NCBI GenBank assembly: GCA_045658525.1
Contig: JAZOVD010000001.1
Location: forward strand, 1 to 11,643
Length of the DNA stretch: 11,643 nucleotides
Source: SIG673 sp045658525
Lineage (GTDB): Bacteria > Bacillota > Clostridia > Oscillospirales > CAG-272
Direction: 5' to 3'
The position numbers were made by a program, and so were the translations under genes. Shown here one piece after another: positions 5,130-11,643 of this stretch; the first letter of the stretch is position 1, and every line of letters begins with the position of its first letter. Under the pieces are notes generated by a model, which saw only the letters and a program-made list of their open reading frames with translations, did no database searches and was not told where the DNA came from.

Positions 5130-5738
5130 GTGGACCAGATAAAGATTGGAAAATTTATCGCCGAGTGCAGAAAAAATAAAAATCTGACTCAAATGCAGCT
5201 TGCTGAGAAAATGGGCGTTACCGACAGAGCAGTATCTAAGTGGGAGAACGGAAGATCGCTCCCCGATTCCTCGATAATGCTTGATCTGTGTAAAGAGCTT
5301 GGTATCAGCGTAAACGACTTGTTAAGTGGGGAGGTAGTTACAATGGAAAACTATAACAAAGAGCTTGAAAAGAATTTAGTGGATATGGCAAAGCAAAAGG
5401 AAACGGCAGATAAAAGGCTTTTGCACCTTGAAATCGTAATGGGCGTAGCGTGTATAATAGTAATGCTTGGGTTATGTGCGATAGCCGCATACGTACCAAT
5501 GCAGGATTGGCTCAGAATTGTGCTTATCGTTATCGGATTTGTTCCGTTCCTTATCGCTTGTCCGTATATGCTTATGATAGAGCAGACGGCAGGCTACTAT
5601 GAGTGTGCCAAGTGCGGACATAAATACGTTCCAAAGTACAAAAGCGTTTTCTTCTCTATGCATATGGGCAGAACAAGATATATGAGATGCCCTGAATGCG
5701 GCGAAAGGTCATGGCAAAAGAAGAGACTCAGTAAATAA
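5130..5738 (+). CDS. XRE-family regulator with two membrane helices and a C-terminal zinc ribbon
   Basis: The 202-aa protein has three parts. Residues 4-65 form an XRE/Cro-type helix-turn-helix (IGKFIAECRKNKNLTQMQLAEKMGVTDRAVSKWENGRSLPD). Residues 75-98 are charged and probably helical. Two hydrophobic helices follow, about 101-122 and 128-149. The C-terminal segment carries a C-x2-C pair at Cys159/Cys162 and another at Cys187/Cys190, a likely zinc ribbon. It should be a membrane-tethered DNA-binding protein; clostridial proteins of this layout are common, but I know of no assigned signal. AAGGAGG at 5116-5122 fixes a GTG start at 5130 (7-nt gap). It is monocistronic, with its own promoter and terminator; its targets may be itself or its neighbours (inference). 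Confidence 0.88.
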   Translation: MDQIKIGKFIAECRKNKNLTQMQLAEKMGVTDRAVSKWENGRSLPDSSIMLDLCKELGISVNDLLSGEVVTMENYNKELEKNLVDMAKQKETADKRLLHLEIVMGVACIIVMLGLCAIAAYVPMQDWLRIVLIVIGFVPFLIACPYMLMIEQTAGYYECAKCGHKYVPKYKSVFFSMHMGRTRYMRCPECGERSWQKKRLSK

Positions 5739-5740
5739 CA

Positions 5741-5767
5741 AAAAGCTCCCGTAAGGGAGCTTTTTTT
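5741..5767 (+). terminator. terminator of the XRE-family gene
   Basis: AAAAGCTCCC (5741-5750) pairs perfectly with GGGAGCTTTT (5755-5764) around a GTAA loop, and the T run extends to 5767. It starts 2 nt after the stop codon. Confidence 0.93.
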
Positions 5768-5800
5768 ACGTGATTTTACCAAATTGCCTTAAATAAACTA

Positions 5801-5829
5801 TTGACTTATTTACATCAAGCGGTTATAAT
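5801..5829 (+). promoter_or_regulatory. promoter of the phospholipase D-like gene
   Basis: TTGACT (5801-5806), 17-nt spacer, TATAAT (5824-5829). The leader to the ATG at 5867 is about 30 nt. Confidence 0.85.
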
Positions 5830-5866
5830 AATAAAGTAAACTCAGTTAAGCTTTTATGGAGGACAG

Positions 5867-7273
5867 ATGGTAAAAAATAAGCTTATTGTAAAAATTGTTA
5901 AATCGCTTATCGCGTTGACTCTCGCATTTCTGCTTTACATAGTGGTAGGAATAGTCGTTCCTTACATAAAGCATAAGGACGTTGATCGTGACGTAGCGCA
6001 CGCTTGCATTGACAAGGAATACCTCGGAGTAAACGAGTACGGCGAGAGAATAAAGCATATAAAAACTAACGTGGAGGCGCTTGAAATACGTCTTTCTCTC
6101 ATAAATTCGGCAAAAAGCGAGATAATACTTACCACATTTGAGTTTGGTAACGACGAAAGCGGGCGCGATATAATTTCCGCTCTTGCGAACGCAGCCGAGA
6201 GAGGAGTAAAGGTAAGGCTTCTTATAGACGCATATAAGGGTGGAGACCTTAACTCAAACGCTTGGCTTCGTTATCTTTCAACGCTTGAAAACGTTGAGAT
6301 AAAGCTGTATAATCCGCTTAATCCCTTTATGCCGTGGAGATCGCAGTCCCGTATGCACGAAAAATATATGATCTTTGACGGACAAACGTATCTTCTCGGC
6401 GGTAGAAATACCAACGACCGTTTCCTTGGCGATTACGGAGACGAAAAGGAAAACGCCGACAGAGAAATTCTCGTTTATACAGAAACGCCGTCGGAAAACG
6501 CCAGCGTTTCGCTTCTCAAAAGCTATTTTGAGGATTATTTTGTTCACGAGCACTGTGACACGTATAAATACAGTAGTGGAAAATCTGCCGAAAAGGTAAG
6601 AGAACGTTACGAGAAGCTCAAAACGCTGTATCCGTCAGCATTTAACGAGCTTGATATGAACGAGCTGACCTATCCTGTCGGTAAAATAACGCTCATTACG
6701 GGTCAGACTGTCACGGGTAATAAAGCCCCAAACGTTTGGTATCAGCTTGTCGATATTATGCTTAGGGGCGAGAATATAATAATACAAAGTCCGTATGTAA
6801 TGCTCGGAAAGGAAATGAGCGAGGATCTGGAAGCGATAGCATTCAGCAGAAACGTAAGTCTTATGATAAATTCCCCGCTTGCAGGCTCAAACAGATTCGG
6901 TAACGCTGACTATACGAATAATAAGAATAAGGTCTGGGATCTGGGAATGACGACATACGAGCATATAGGAGATGTTCCTCACCATACCAAGACAATAGTC
7001 GTAGATGATAGGATAAGCATAGTAGGCTCTTTCAATTTCGATATGCGAAGCACTTATATAGACTCCGAGATAATGCTGGTAATAGACTCGGAGGAGCTTA
7101 ACACCGAGCTTCGTATAGAGCTTGACCAAATGACCTCTTGGTGCCGTGAGATACGTTCCGGTGGAGTTATGGATTACGGAGAGCTTTACGCAGAGCCTGA
7201 GCAGAGCTTTGGTGACAGAATGTCCCTGCTCCTTATGCGTGCAATCAGTATTCCGATAAGATTTCTTTTGTAA
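5867..7273 (+). CDS. phospholipase D-like / cardiolipin synthase-type protein
   Basis: The 468-aa protein carries two HKD motifs, the hallmark of the phospholipase D superfamily. The first is HEKYMIFD (His164-Asp171) followed by GGRN; the second is HTKTIVVD (His373-Asp380) followed by GSFNFD. Such enzymes exchange phosphatidyl groups or hydrolyse phosphodiesters through a phospho-histidine. One N-terminal membrane helix (about 8-33) anchors it, and it ends in a hydrophobic stretch (LLLMRAISIPIRFLL) that may lie on the membrane. Bacterial Cls enzymes of the ClsA type have two N-terminal helices; length and layout here are nearer to ClsC-like proteins, so cardiolipin synthesis is probable but unproven. 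GGAGG at 5858-5862 is only 4 nt from the ATG, a short gap, but no better start is evident. It has its own promoter and terminator and no partner gene. Confidence 0.88.
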   Translation: MVKNKLIVKIVKSLIALTLAFLLYIVVGIVVPYIKHKDVDRDVAHACIDKEYLGVNEYGERIKHIKTNVEALEIRLSLINSAKSEIILTTFEFGNDESGRDIISALANAAERGVKVRLLIDAYKGGDLNSNAWLRYLSTLENVEIKLYNPLNPFMPWRSQSRMHEKYMIFDGQTYLLGGRNTNDRFLGDYGDEKENADREILVYTETPSENASVSLLKSYFEDYFVHEHCDTYKYSSGKSAEKVRERYEKLKTLYPSAFNELDMNELTYPVGKITLITGQTVTGNKAPNVWYQLVDIMLRGENIIIQSPYVMLGKEMSEDLEAIAFSRNVSLMINSPLAGSNRFGNADYTNNKNKVWDLGMTTYEHIGDVPHHTKTIVVDDRISIVGSFNFDMRSTYIDSEIMLVIDSEELNTELRIELDQMTSWCREIRSGGVMDYGELYAEPEQSFGDRMSLLLMRAISIPIRFLL

Positions 7274-7278
7274 AAACA

Positions 7279-7307
7279 AAAAACCGTTGCGTAAAGCAAC
7301 GGTTTTT
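7279..7307. terminator. bidirectional terminator between the PLD-like gene and rpmE
   Basis: Twelve perfect base pairs (7279-7290 with 7296-7307, core CCGTTGC/GCAACGG, loop GTAAA). The stem ends in A/T runs on both sides, so it gives a U tract on each strand and can serve both convergent genes. Confidence 0.92.
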
Positions 7308-7317
7308 GTGTTTTAAA

Positions 7318-7527
7318 TTACTTGTTCGCGTTCTCAAGACGGCGTCTGAACTTGTCAACGCGTCCGCCGGCGTCAACGAACTTCTGCTTGCCGGTGAAGA
7401 AGGGGTGACACTTAGAGCAGATGTCAACGCGGATCTCTCCGCCCTTCGTAGAACGGGTCATAAAGGTCTCTCCGCAAGCGCAGATAACCTTGGTCTCAAC
7501 GTAATCGGGATGGATTGCTTCTTTCAT
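7318..7527 (-). CDS. rpmE: 50S ribosomal protein L31, zinc-binding type
   Basis: The 69-aa protein is a full-length L31 of the large subunit, located at the intersubunit bridge. It starts MKEAIHPDY, carries the zinc ligands Cys16-x-Cys18 and Cys37-x2-Cys40 (ICACGETF and DICSKCHPFFTGKQKF), and ends VDAGGRVDKFRRRLENANK. Having the cysteines, it is the zinc-containing (C+) form and not the C- form induced in zinc limitation. The ATG at 7527 matches the family N-terminus but has no Shine-Dalgarno directly before it; the only strong one is 77 nt upstream within the leader. The frame stays open upstream to an ATG at 7617, which would add 30 residues with no known L31 counterpart. Confidence 0.96.
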   Translation of the reverse strand: MKEAIHPDYVETKVICACGETFMTRSTKGGEIRVDICSKCHPFFTGKQKFVDAGGRVDKFRRRLENANK

Positions 7528-7633
7528 TATTACAACTAAGTACATAACGCATAAAAATGATCCACAGGATTTTGCCTGTTTAACTGTTTTTACCGGATGT
7601 ACGTCCTCCTTTCGCATAGTTATCTTAAAAATC
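7528..7633 (-). promoter_or_regulatory. rpmE 5' leader with a displaced Shine-Dalgarno
   Basis: The leader is about 106 nt, counted from a start about 7 nt after the -10 box. Read on the minus strand it contains AAAGGAGG (7612-7605), then GUACAU (7602-7597), a hairpin ACAGG-CAAAAU-CCUGU (7579-7564), then AUGUAC (7545-7540), and 12 nt later the rpmE AUG (7527). GUACAU and AUGUAC are complementary, so pairing them would close off the middle and place the Shine-Dalgarno near the start codon. AUAAC (7624-7620) can pair instead with GUUAU (7548-7544), an alternative fold. Structured L31 leaders are known from several bacterial groups; whether this one belongs to them I cannot test. Confidence 0.5.
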
Positions 7634-7639
7634 CTTATC

Positions 7640-7668
7640 ATTATACCACAAATATAATCAAATTGCAA
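7640..7668 (-). promoter_or_regulatory. promoter of rpmE
   Basis: On the minus strand: TTGCAA (7668-7663), 17-nt spacer, TATAAT (7645-7640), preceded by an extended -10 TGG. It is divergent from the valS promoter, with about 80 nt of AT-rich DNA between them in which I see nothing else. Confidence 0.8.
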
Positions 7669-7750
7669 TAGGTTCACAAAAAATTAACAAACAAAAACAC
7701 GATTTTGCGCAGAAAGTAATTGTAAGGCAGTTATTTTTGAATAAACGCCC

Positions 7751-7779
7751 TTGACAAAAGCATTAAAATCGAATATAAT
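7751..7779 (+). promoter_or_regulatory. promoter of the valS T-box transcript
   Basis: TTGACA (7751-7756), 17-nt spacer, TATAAT (7774-7779), a full consensus match. Transcription would start near 7786, just before stem I of the T-box. Confidence 0.9.
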
Positions 7780-7785
7780 GTATAG

Positions 7786-8024
7786 GTAGTCAAAAGACGT
7801 TGATGCGGAGGAGTACCTCGCTAACCCCCATTTTCAGAGAGCAAAGCCTTGGCTGGAAGCTTTGCGAAAGGGAGCGTAGGGAAGGTCGCCGCGGAGTCGG
7901 TATTCGGGAGGATACACGTTTTACCCGCGTTAAGGGGAGAGAGTTGCGCCGTTTTTACGGCGAAATTCGGGTGGTACCGCGAGCATATTATGCCCGTCCC
8001 GTTTTTTACGGGACGGGCATTTTT
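7786..8024 (+). promoter_or_regulatory. T-box riboswitch controlling valS (Val specifier GUC)
   Basis: A tRNA-sensing leader that allows valS transcription when tRNA-Val is uncharged. Stem I starts GAUGCGGAGGAGUAC (7802-7816); GCGG (7805-7808) pairs with CCGC (7889-7892), and CGCU (7819-7822) with AGCG (7873-7876). The apical part has AGAGAGC and the stem CAAAGC/GCUUUG (7842-7847/7859-7864) with its GGCUGG loop. The 3' side of the specifier loop reads GAA-G-GUC-G, which puts the valine codon GUC at 7885-7887. The T-box core CGGGTGGTACCGCG is at 7968-7981; its UGGU bulge (7972-7975) fits a tRNA ending A73-CCA, as tRNA-Val does. CGGG (7968-7971) can pair with CCCG (7993-7996) to form the antiterminator, which excludes the terminator hairpin. 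Confidence 0.95.
7990..8024 (+). terminator. conditional terminator of the valS T-box
   Basis: ATGCCCGTCCCGT (7990-8002) pairs perfectly with ACGGGACGGGCAT (8008-8020) around five T, followed by a T run at 8020-8024. Its 5' arm supplies the CCCG used by the antiterminator, so the two folds exclude each other. Confidence 0.93.
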
Positions 8025-8067
8025 ATTTAAAAATAACGGCGTTTTTCGCCTAAAAGGAGTAAAACCG

Positions 8068-10689
8068 ATGAAAAAAGAACTTGCCAAAACCTACGACCCT
8101 GCCGCAACAGAGGACAGGCTTTATACGCTCTGGTGTGAAAAGGGTTACTTTACGCCCGGAAAGGATGACCGTAAAAACGGCAAAAAGCCCTTTACGATAG
8201 TTATTCCCCCTCCGAACGTAACGGGTCAGCTTCACATGGGACACGCGCTTGATGAGACCTTGCAGGACATACTTATAAGATATAAGAGAATGCAGGGGTA
8301 TTCCGCGCTCTGGATACCCGGAACGGACCACGCGGGTATAGCTACGCAGATAAAGGTCGAGGAGAACCTCAGAGTAAACGAGGGTCTTACCAGATACGAC
8401 CTCGGACGCGAGAAGTTTATAGACAGAGTATGGGAATGGAAAGAAAAATACGGTTCGAGAATAATCAGCCAGCTTAAAAAGCTCGGAGCGTCCTGCGACT
8501 GGTCAAGAGAACGCTTTACAATGGACGAGGGCTGCTCAAAGGCGGTAAGAGAGGTATTCGTAAACCTTTACGATAAAGGACTTATATACAGAGGAAACAG
8601 AATAATAAACTGGTGTCCGCACTGCATAACCGCGCTTTCCGACGCCGAGGTCGAGTACGAGGAGCAGGCGGGACATTTCTGGCATATCAGATACCCCGTA
8701 AAGGATAGCGACGAATACGTTACTGTTGCTACCACCAGACCCGAAACTCTTTTAGGAGATACCGCGGTCGCCGTCAACCCCGAGGACGAAAGATACACTC
8801 ACCTTATCGGTAAGATGCTTATTCTTCCGCTCGCAAACAGAGAGATACCCGTTATAGCGGACAGCTACGTCGAAAAGGAGTTCGGAACGGGCTGCGTTAA
8901 GATAACCCCCGCACACGACCCCAACGACTTTGAGGTCGGTAAGCGTCACGATCTTAAACAGATAAAGGTCATAGCGGACGACGCTACCATAAGCTATCCC
9001 GGCAAGTATTTCGGTCTTGACCGTTATGAGGCGAGAAAGCAGATGGTAGAGGACCTTGAAAAGCAGGGTTATCTCGTTAAGGTAGAAAATTACAGCCATA
9101 ACGTCGGTACGTGCTACCGCTGTAAGACGACGGTCGAGCCGCTTACGTCCGACCAGTGGTTCGTAAAGATGAAGCCTCTTGCCGAGCCTGCTCTTGAAGT
9201 AGTAAAGAACGGTAAAGTAAGGTTCGAACCTGAAAGATTTACCAAGACCTATACCAACTGGATGGAGAACGTGCTTGACTGGTGTATATCCAGACAGCTC
9301 TGGTGGGGACACCGTATCCCTGCGTTCTACTGCCAGTCGTGCGGTGAGATGACCGTTTCAAAGACCGATATAGATAAGTGTCCCAAGTGCGGAGGCGCGG
9401 TAAAGCAGGATAACGACGTTCTTGATACGTGGTTCTCCTCGGCGCTCTGGCCGTTCTCGACTCTCGGTTGGCCCGAAAAGACGGAGCAGCTTGATTATTA
9501 CTATCCGACAAACGTTCTTGTAACGGGTTACGATATAATCTTCTTCTGGGTAGCGAGAATGATATTCTCCGGTATGGAGCATATGAAGAAAGAGCCGTTC
9601 TCTACCATATTCATACACGGACTCGTAAGAGACGCTCAGGGCAGAAAGATGTCCAAGTCGCTCGGAAACGGTATAGACCCGCTTGAAATAATAGATAAAT
9701 TCGGCGCGGACGCGCTCCGCTTCGCTCTCGCTACGGGTAACTCCCCCGGAAACGATATGCGTTTCTCCGATGAAAAGATAGAGGCGGCGAGAAACTTCAA
9801 TAACAAGATATGGAACGCGGCGCGTTTCGTTATGATGAAGCTTGACGAGGACACAGAGTTCGGTCTGCCTGAAACGGGAGAGCTTATGCCCGAGGATAAG
9901 TGGATAATCTCCAAGTTCAACAGACTTGTAAAGGAGGTTACCGAAAACCTCGACGGCTACGAGCTTGGCGTTGCGCTCGCGAAGCTCTACGACTTCGTCT
10001 GGGACGTGTTCTGCGATTGGTATATAGAGCTTGCAAAGCAGCGTCTCGGTGACGGTGACAAGACGGCTATGAGAGTTATAGCCTACGTTTTCAGCCAGAC
10101 TATGAAGCTTCTTCATCCCTATATGCCGTTCATAACCGAAGAAGTATGGCAGACGCTTCCGCACGTTGGTGAGAGCATAGTTATAAGCGATTGGCCTACC
10201 TACGACGAAAAGCTTGACTTTACTTCCGAGGAAGCGGCGATAGAGAAGATAATAGCCTGCATAAGAGCTATCCGTAACCGCCGCGCTGAGATGAATGTTC
10301 CCCCCTCAAAGAAGGCAAAGCTTCTTATAGTTACCAAGGACAGAGCGACCTTTGATGCGAACTGCGGAGCGTTCTTCCAGAAGCTCGCTTACGCGTCTGA
10401 CGTTACGGTTGCCGAGGACGGAGAGCTTGAAAACGCGGTAAAGATAGTTACCGACGGAGCTACCCTTTATATTCCTCTTTCCGATGTTGTTGATATGGAA
10501 AAGGAGAAGGACAGACTCAGTAAGGAAAAGGACAGACTTATCTCCGAGATAGAGCGTATAGAGAAGAAGCTTTCAAACGAGGGCTTCGTATCCAAGGCTC
10601 CCGCGGCAGTTATCGAGGGTGAACGCGCAAAGCTCGTAAAGTACCGCGATATGCTTACCGCAACAGAAGCGGCGCTTGAAAGAATGTAA
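8068..10689 (+). CDS. valS: valyl-tRNA synthetase
   Basis: The 873-aa class I synthetase charges tRNA-Val with valine in the cytosol (Firmicute ValRS is about 880 aa). PPPNVTGQLHMGHAL (47-61) holds the HIGH motif as HMGH at 56-59, and KMSKS is at 527-531. The CP1 editing domain, which hydrolyses Thr-tRNA-Val, is marked by TTRPETLLGDTAVAVNPED (from 222) and the conserved Asp of AHDPNDF (284). Cysteines at 349/352 and at 422/425/438/441 look like zinc knuckles. A charged coiled coil (about 807-873, DMEKEKDRLSKEKDRLISEI) forms the usual C-terminal tRNA-binding arm. AGGAG at 8055-8059, 8 nt from the ATG at 8068, fixes the start; the frame is open upstream through the T-box, but that part is RNA structure. 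Regulated by the T-box; monocistronic. Confidence 0.98.
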   Translation: MKKELAKTYDPAATEDRLYTLWCEKGYFTPGKDDRKNGKKPFTIVIPPPNVTGQLHMGHALDETLQDILIRYKRMQGYSALWIPGTDHAGIATQIKVEENLRVNEGLTRYDLGREKFIDRVWEWKEKYGSRIISQLKKLGASCDWSRERFTMDEGCSKAVREVFVNLYDKGLIYRGNRIINWCPHCITALSDAEVEYEEQAGHFWHIRYPVKDSDEYVTVATTRPETLLGDTAVAVNPEDERYTHLIGKMLILPLANREIPVIADSYVEKEFGTGCVKITPAHDPNDFEVGKRHDLKQIKVIADDATISYPGKYFGLDRYEARKQMVEDLEKQGYLVKVENYSHNVGTCYRCKTTVEPLTSDQWFVKMKPLAEPALEVVKNGKVRFEPERFTKTYTNWMENVLDWCISRQLWWGHRIPAFYCQSCGEMTVSKTDIDKCPKCGGAVKQDNDVLDTWFSSALWPFSTLGWPEKTEQLDYYYPTNVLVTGYDIIFFWVARMIFSGMEHMKKEPFSTIFIHGLVRDAQGRKMSKSLGNGIDPLEIIDKFGADALRFALATGNSPGNDMRFSDEKIEAARNFNNKIWNAARFVMMKLDEDTEFGLPETGELMPEDKWIISKFNRLVKEVTENLDGYELGVALAKLYDFVWDVFCDWYIELAKQRLGDGDKTAMRVIAYVFSQTMKLLHPYMPFITEEVWQTLPHVGESIVISDWPTYDEKLDFTSEEAAIEKIIACIRAIRNRRAEMNVPPSKKAKLLIVTKDRATFDANCGAFFQKLAYASDVTVAEDGELENAVKIVTDGATLYIPLSDVVDMEKEKDRLSKEKDRLISEIERIEKKLSNEGFVSKAPAAVIEGERAKLVKYRDMLTATEAALERM

Positions 10690-10694
10690 AAATA

Positions 10695-10738
10695 ACAAAG
10701 CCTGCTGTGTCACAAGACACAGCAGGCTTTGTGTTTGA
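10695..10738. terminator. terminator between valS and ldh
   Basis: Seventeen perfect base pairs (10695-10711 with 10716-10732, core GCCTGCTGTGTC/GACACAGCAGGC, loop ACAA). On the plus strand only a short TGTTT follows; on the minus strand the flank reads TTATTTTTAC, a better U tract. It can serve valS and also catch readthrough from the minus-strand ldh. Confidence 0.85.
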
Positions 10739-10756
10739 AATTCTCGTAAATATCAA

Positions 10757-10834
10757 CGGGTCGCCGATGGCGCCGACCCTTACCGATAGGTGAGAGCAGA
10801 TATAATTGGTAGGGGCTGGCGCCTCGACAGCCCG
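10757..10834. repeat. inverted pair of GC-rich dispersed repeats
   Basis: The first hairpin is GGGTCG (10758-10763) with CGACCC (10774-10779), followed by TTACCG; the second is GGGCTG (10813-10818) with CAGCCC (10828-10833), preceded by GGTAG. The second half, read on the minus strand (ATACGGGCTGTCGAGGCGCC, then AGCCCCTAC), closely follows the head of copy B at 4383 (ATACGGGGCGTCGAGGGCGC, then CGCCCCCTAC). The two halves thus face each other over about 33 nt of AT-rich DNA. No protein-coding signal is present. Confidence 0.7.
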
Positions 10835-10848
10835 TATCAGAAAATTAC

Positions 10849-11643
10849 TTAAAATGATATACTGTAACTAAGCGGCTTAATATCAAGCTGCTTTGCGGTA
10901 TCTATAAGGAAATCGCAGGAAGCACCGAGCTTTTCAAGCTCCTCGGGGCGAAGCTCAAGGTTTATGTGACCTATAATGCCGTCGCGTCCTATCATACAGG
11001 GAACTCCGATACAGACTCCGCTCTTGCCGTACTCTCCGCTAAGATAAGCGGAAACCGTCAGAACGCTGCGCTCGTCACCGAATATAGCCTTGGTTATCCT
11101 TGTAAGAGCCATTCCTATACCGTAATAGGTCGCGCGTTTTGCTTCGATTATCTGATAAGCGGCGTGCTTTACGTTCTCACCTATCTTTTGTACTTCCTCA
11201 AAATTGAATTTTTGGGGCTTGTCACGGCAAACGCTCTCGACAGACTTTGTTGCGAGCAGAGCCTGAGACCACGGAACGAACTCGCTGTCTCCGTGCTCGC
11301 CTATAACGTACGCGTGAACGTTTCTCGGGTCGATTCCGAAATATTCACCGAGAACGAAACGAAGTCTCGCGGTATCGAGAGTAGTTCCAGAGCCTATAAC
11401 TCTGTTTTTTGGGAAGCCTGAAAGCTTTAAAACTATATTAGTCATTATGTCAACGGGATTGGTCGCCACAAGATATATTCCCGAAAATCCCGCTTTTAAG
11501 GTCTCGCCTACGATGCTTTCAAATATCTTTGCGTTTCTGCCGAGAAGGTCTATTCTCGTTTCGCCCGGCTTCTGACCTACACCCGCGGCAATAACTACTA
11601 TACCCGCGTCCGCGGTCTCGTGGTAACCGCCCGAGCGTATCTT
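10849..11643 (-). CDS. ldh: L-lactate dehydrogenase (5' end outside the window)
   Basis: The 264 visible residues are the C-terminal five sixths of an NAD-dependent L-lactate dehydrogenase (usual length about 315), which reduces pyruvate to lactate in the cytosol and regenerates NAD+ in fermentation. About 50 N-terminal residues, with the GxGxxG nucleotide loop, lie beyond the right edge. Numbered from the window edge, AAGVGQKPGETR (19-30) holds Gln24, the specificity residue (Gln102 in LDH; Arg in malate dehydrogenase) and Arg30; VATNPVD is at 59-65; LDTARLR gives Asp90 and the substrate-binding Arg93; IGEHGDSEFVPWS gives the catalytic His117. The spacings (Gln-Arg 69, Arg-His 24) agree with the standard 102/171/195. 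YYGIGMALTRIT is also typical. The frame is open to the last base. The terminator at 10695-10738 lies downstream on this strand, beyond the repeat pair. Confidence 0.95.
   Translation of the reverse strand, partial: KIRSGGYHETADAGIVVIAAGVGQKPGETRIDLLGRNAKIFESIVGETLKAGFSGIYLVATNPVDIMTNIVLKLSGFPKNRVIGSGTTLDTARLRFVLGEYFGIDPRNVHAYVIGEHGDSEFVPWSQALLATKSVESVCRDKPQKFNFEEVQKIGENVKHAAYQIIEAKRATYYGIGMALTRITKAIFGDERSVLTVSAYLSGEYGKSGVCIGVPCMIGRDGIIGHINLELRPEELEKLGASCDFLIDTAKQLDIKPLSYSISF

Noticed and set aside
7849..8067. Open frame running into valS that would add 73 residues to the N-terminus
   Set aside because: It coincides with T-box stem I, the T-box core and the terminator; the ribosome binding site and family N-terminus both place the start at 8068.
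8752..9312. 186-codon open frame on the minus strand
   Set aside because: It is antisense to the valS editing domain with no protein signature, so it is a shadow frame.
9358..10164. 268-codon open frame on the minus strand
   Set aside because: It is antisense to the well-conserved valS catalytic core, has no recognisable motifs or ribosome binding site, and is expected from the codon bias of valS.

Overview
The window reads as a chromosomal segment of a low-to-moderate GC Firmicute of the class Clostridia, most likely a gut Oscillospiraceae/Ruminococcaceae-type organism. The grounds are strong AGGAGG ribosome binding sites, many near-consensus TTGACA-17-TATAAT promoters, a T-box leader on the valyl-tRNA synthetase gene, Firmicute-type housekeeping proteins, and dispersed GC-rich intergenic hairpin repeats of the kind common in gut Clostridia. 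The taxon is an inference; no rRNA or other marker fixes it.

Layout. 1-440: a 47-residue acidic small peptide gene with a strong terminator, then repeat debris. 442-2370 (minus): a heparinase II/III-family polysaccharide lyase-like protein without signal peptide, driven by a consensus promoter that holds a 12-bp palindrome between its -35 and -10 boxes. 2646-3615: the rplM-rpsI operon (L13, S9) with promoter and terminator. 3620-5100: an accessory stretch in which two related repeat units, each ending in a promoter, precede a pair of tiny membrane proteins (one DUF3784-like) and a GNAT acetyltransferase. 5079-5767: an XRE-type regulator fused to two membrane helices and a zinc ribbon. 5801-7307: a phospholipase D/cardiolipin synthase-like protein. 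7318-7668 (minus): rpmE (L31) with a roughly 106-nt leader. 7751-10735: a T-box riboswitch (Val GUC specifier) and valS. 10757-10834: an inverted pair of the GC-rich repeats. 10849-11643 (minus): L-lactate dehydrogenase, its 5' end lying beyond the window.

The genes are mostly monocistronic with their own promoter and terminator; only rplM-rpsI and the two small membrane genes form evident operons. The translation genes (L13, S9, L31, ValRS) are core, and the short genes among repeats at 3.8-5.7 kb look accessory. I see no complete new defence, mobile or biosynthetic system. The points most worth a second look are the rpmE leader, where a perfect Shine-Dalgarno sits 77 nt from the start codon but could be brought near it by a small helix, the promoter-bearing repeat units around the small membrane genes, the palindrome inside the heparinase promoter, and the small peptide at the left edge, which has a distant resemblance to RiPP precursors.
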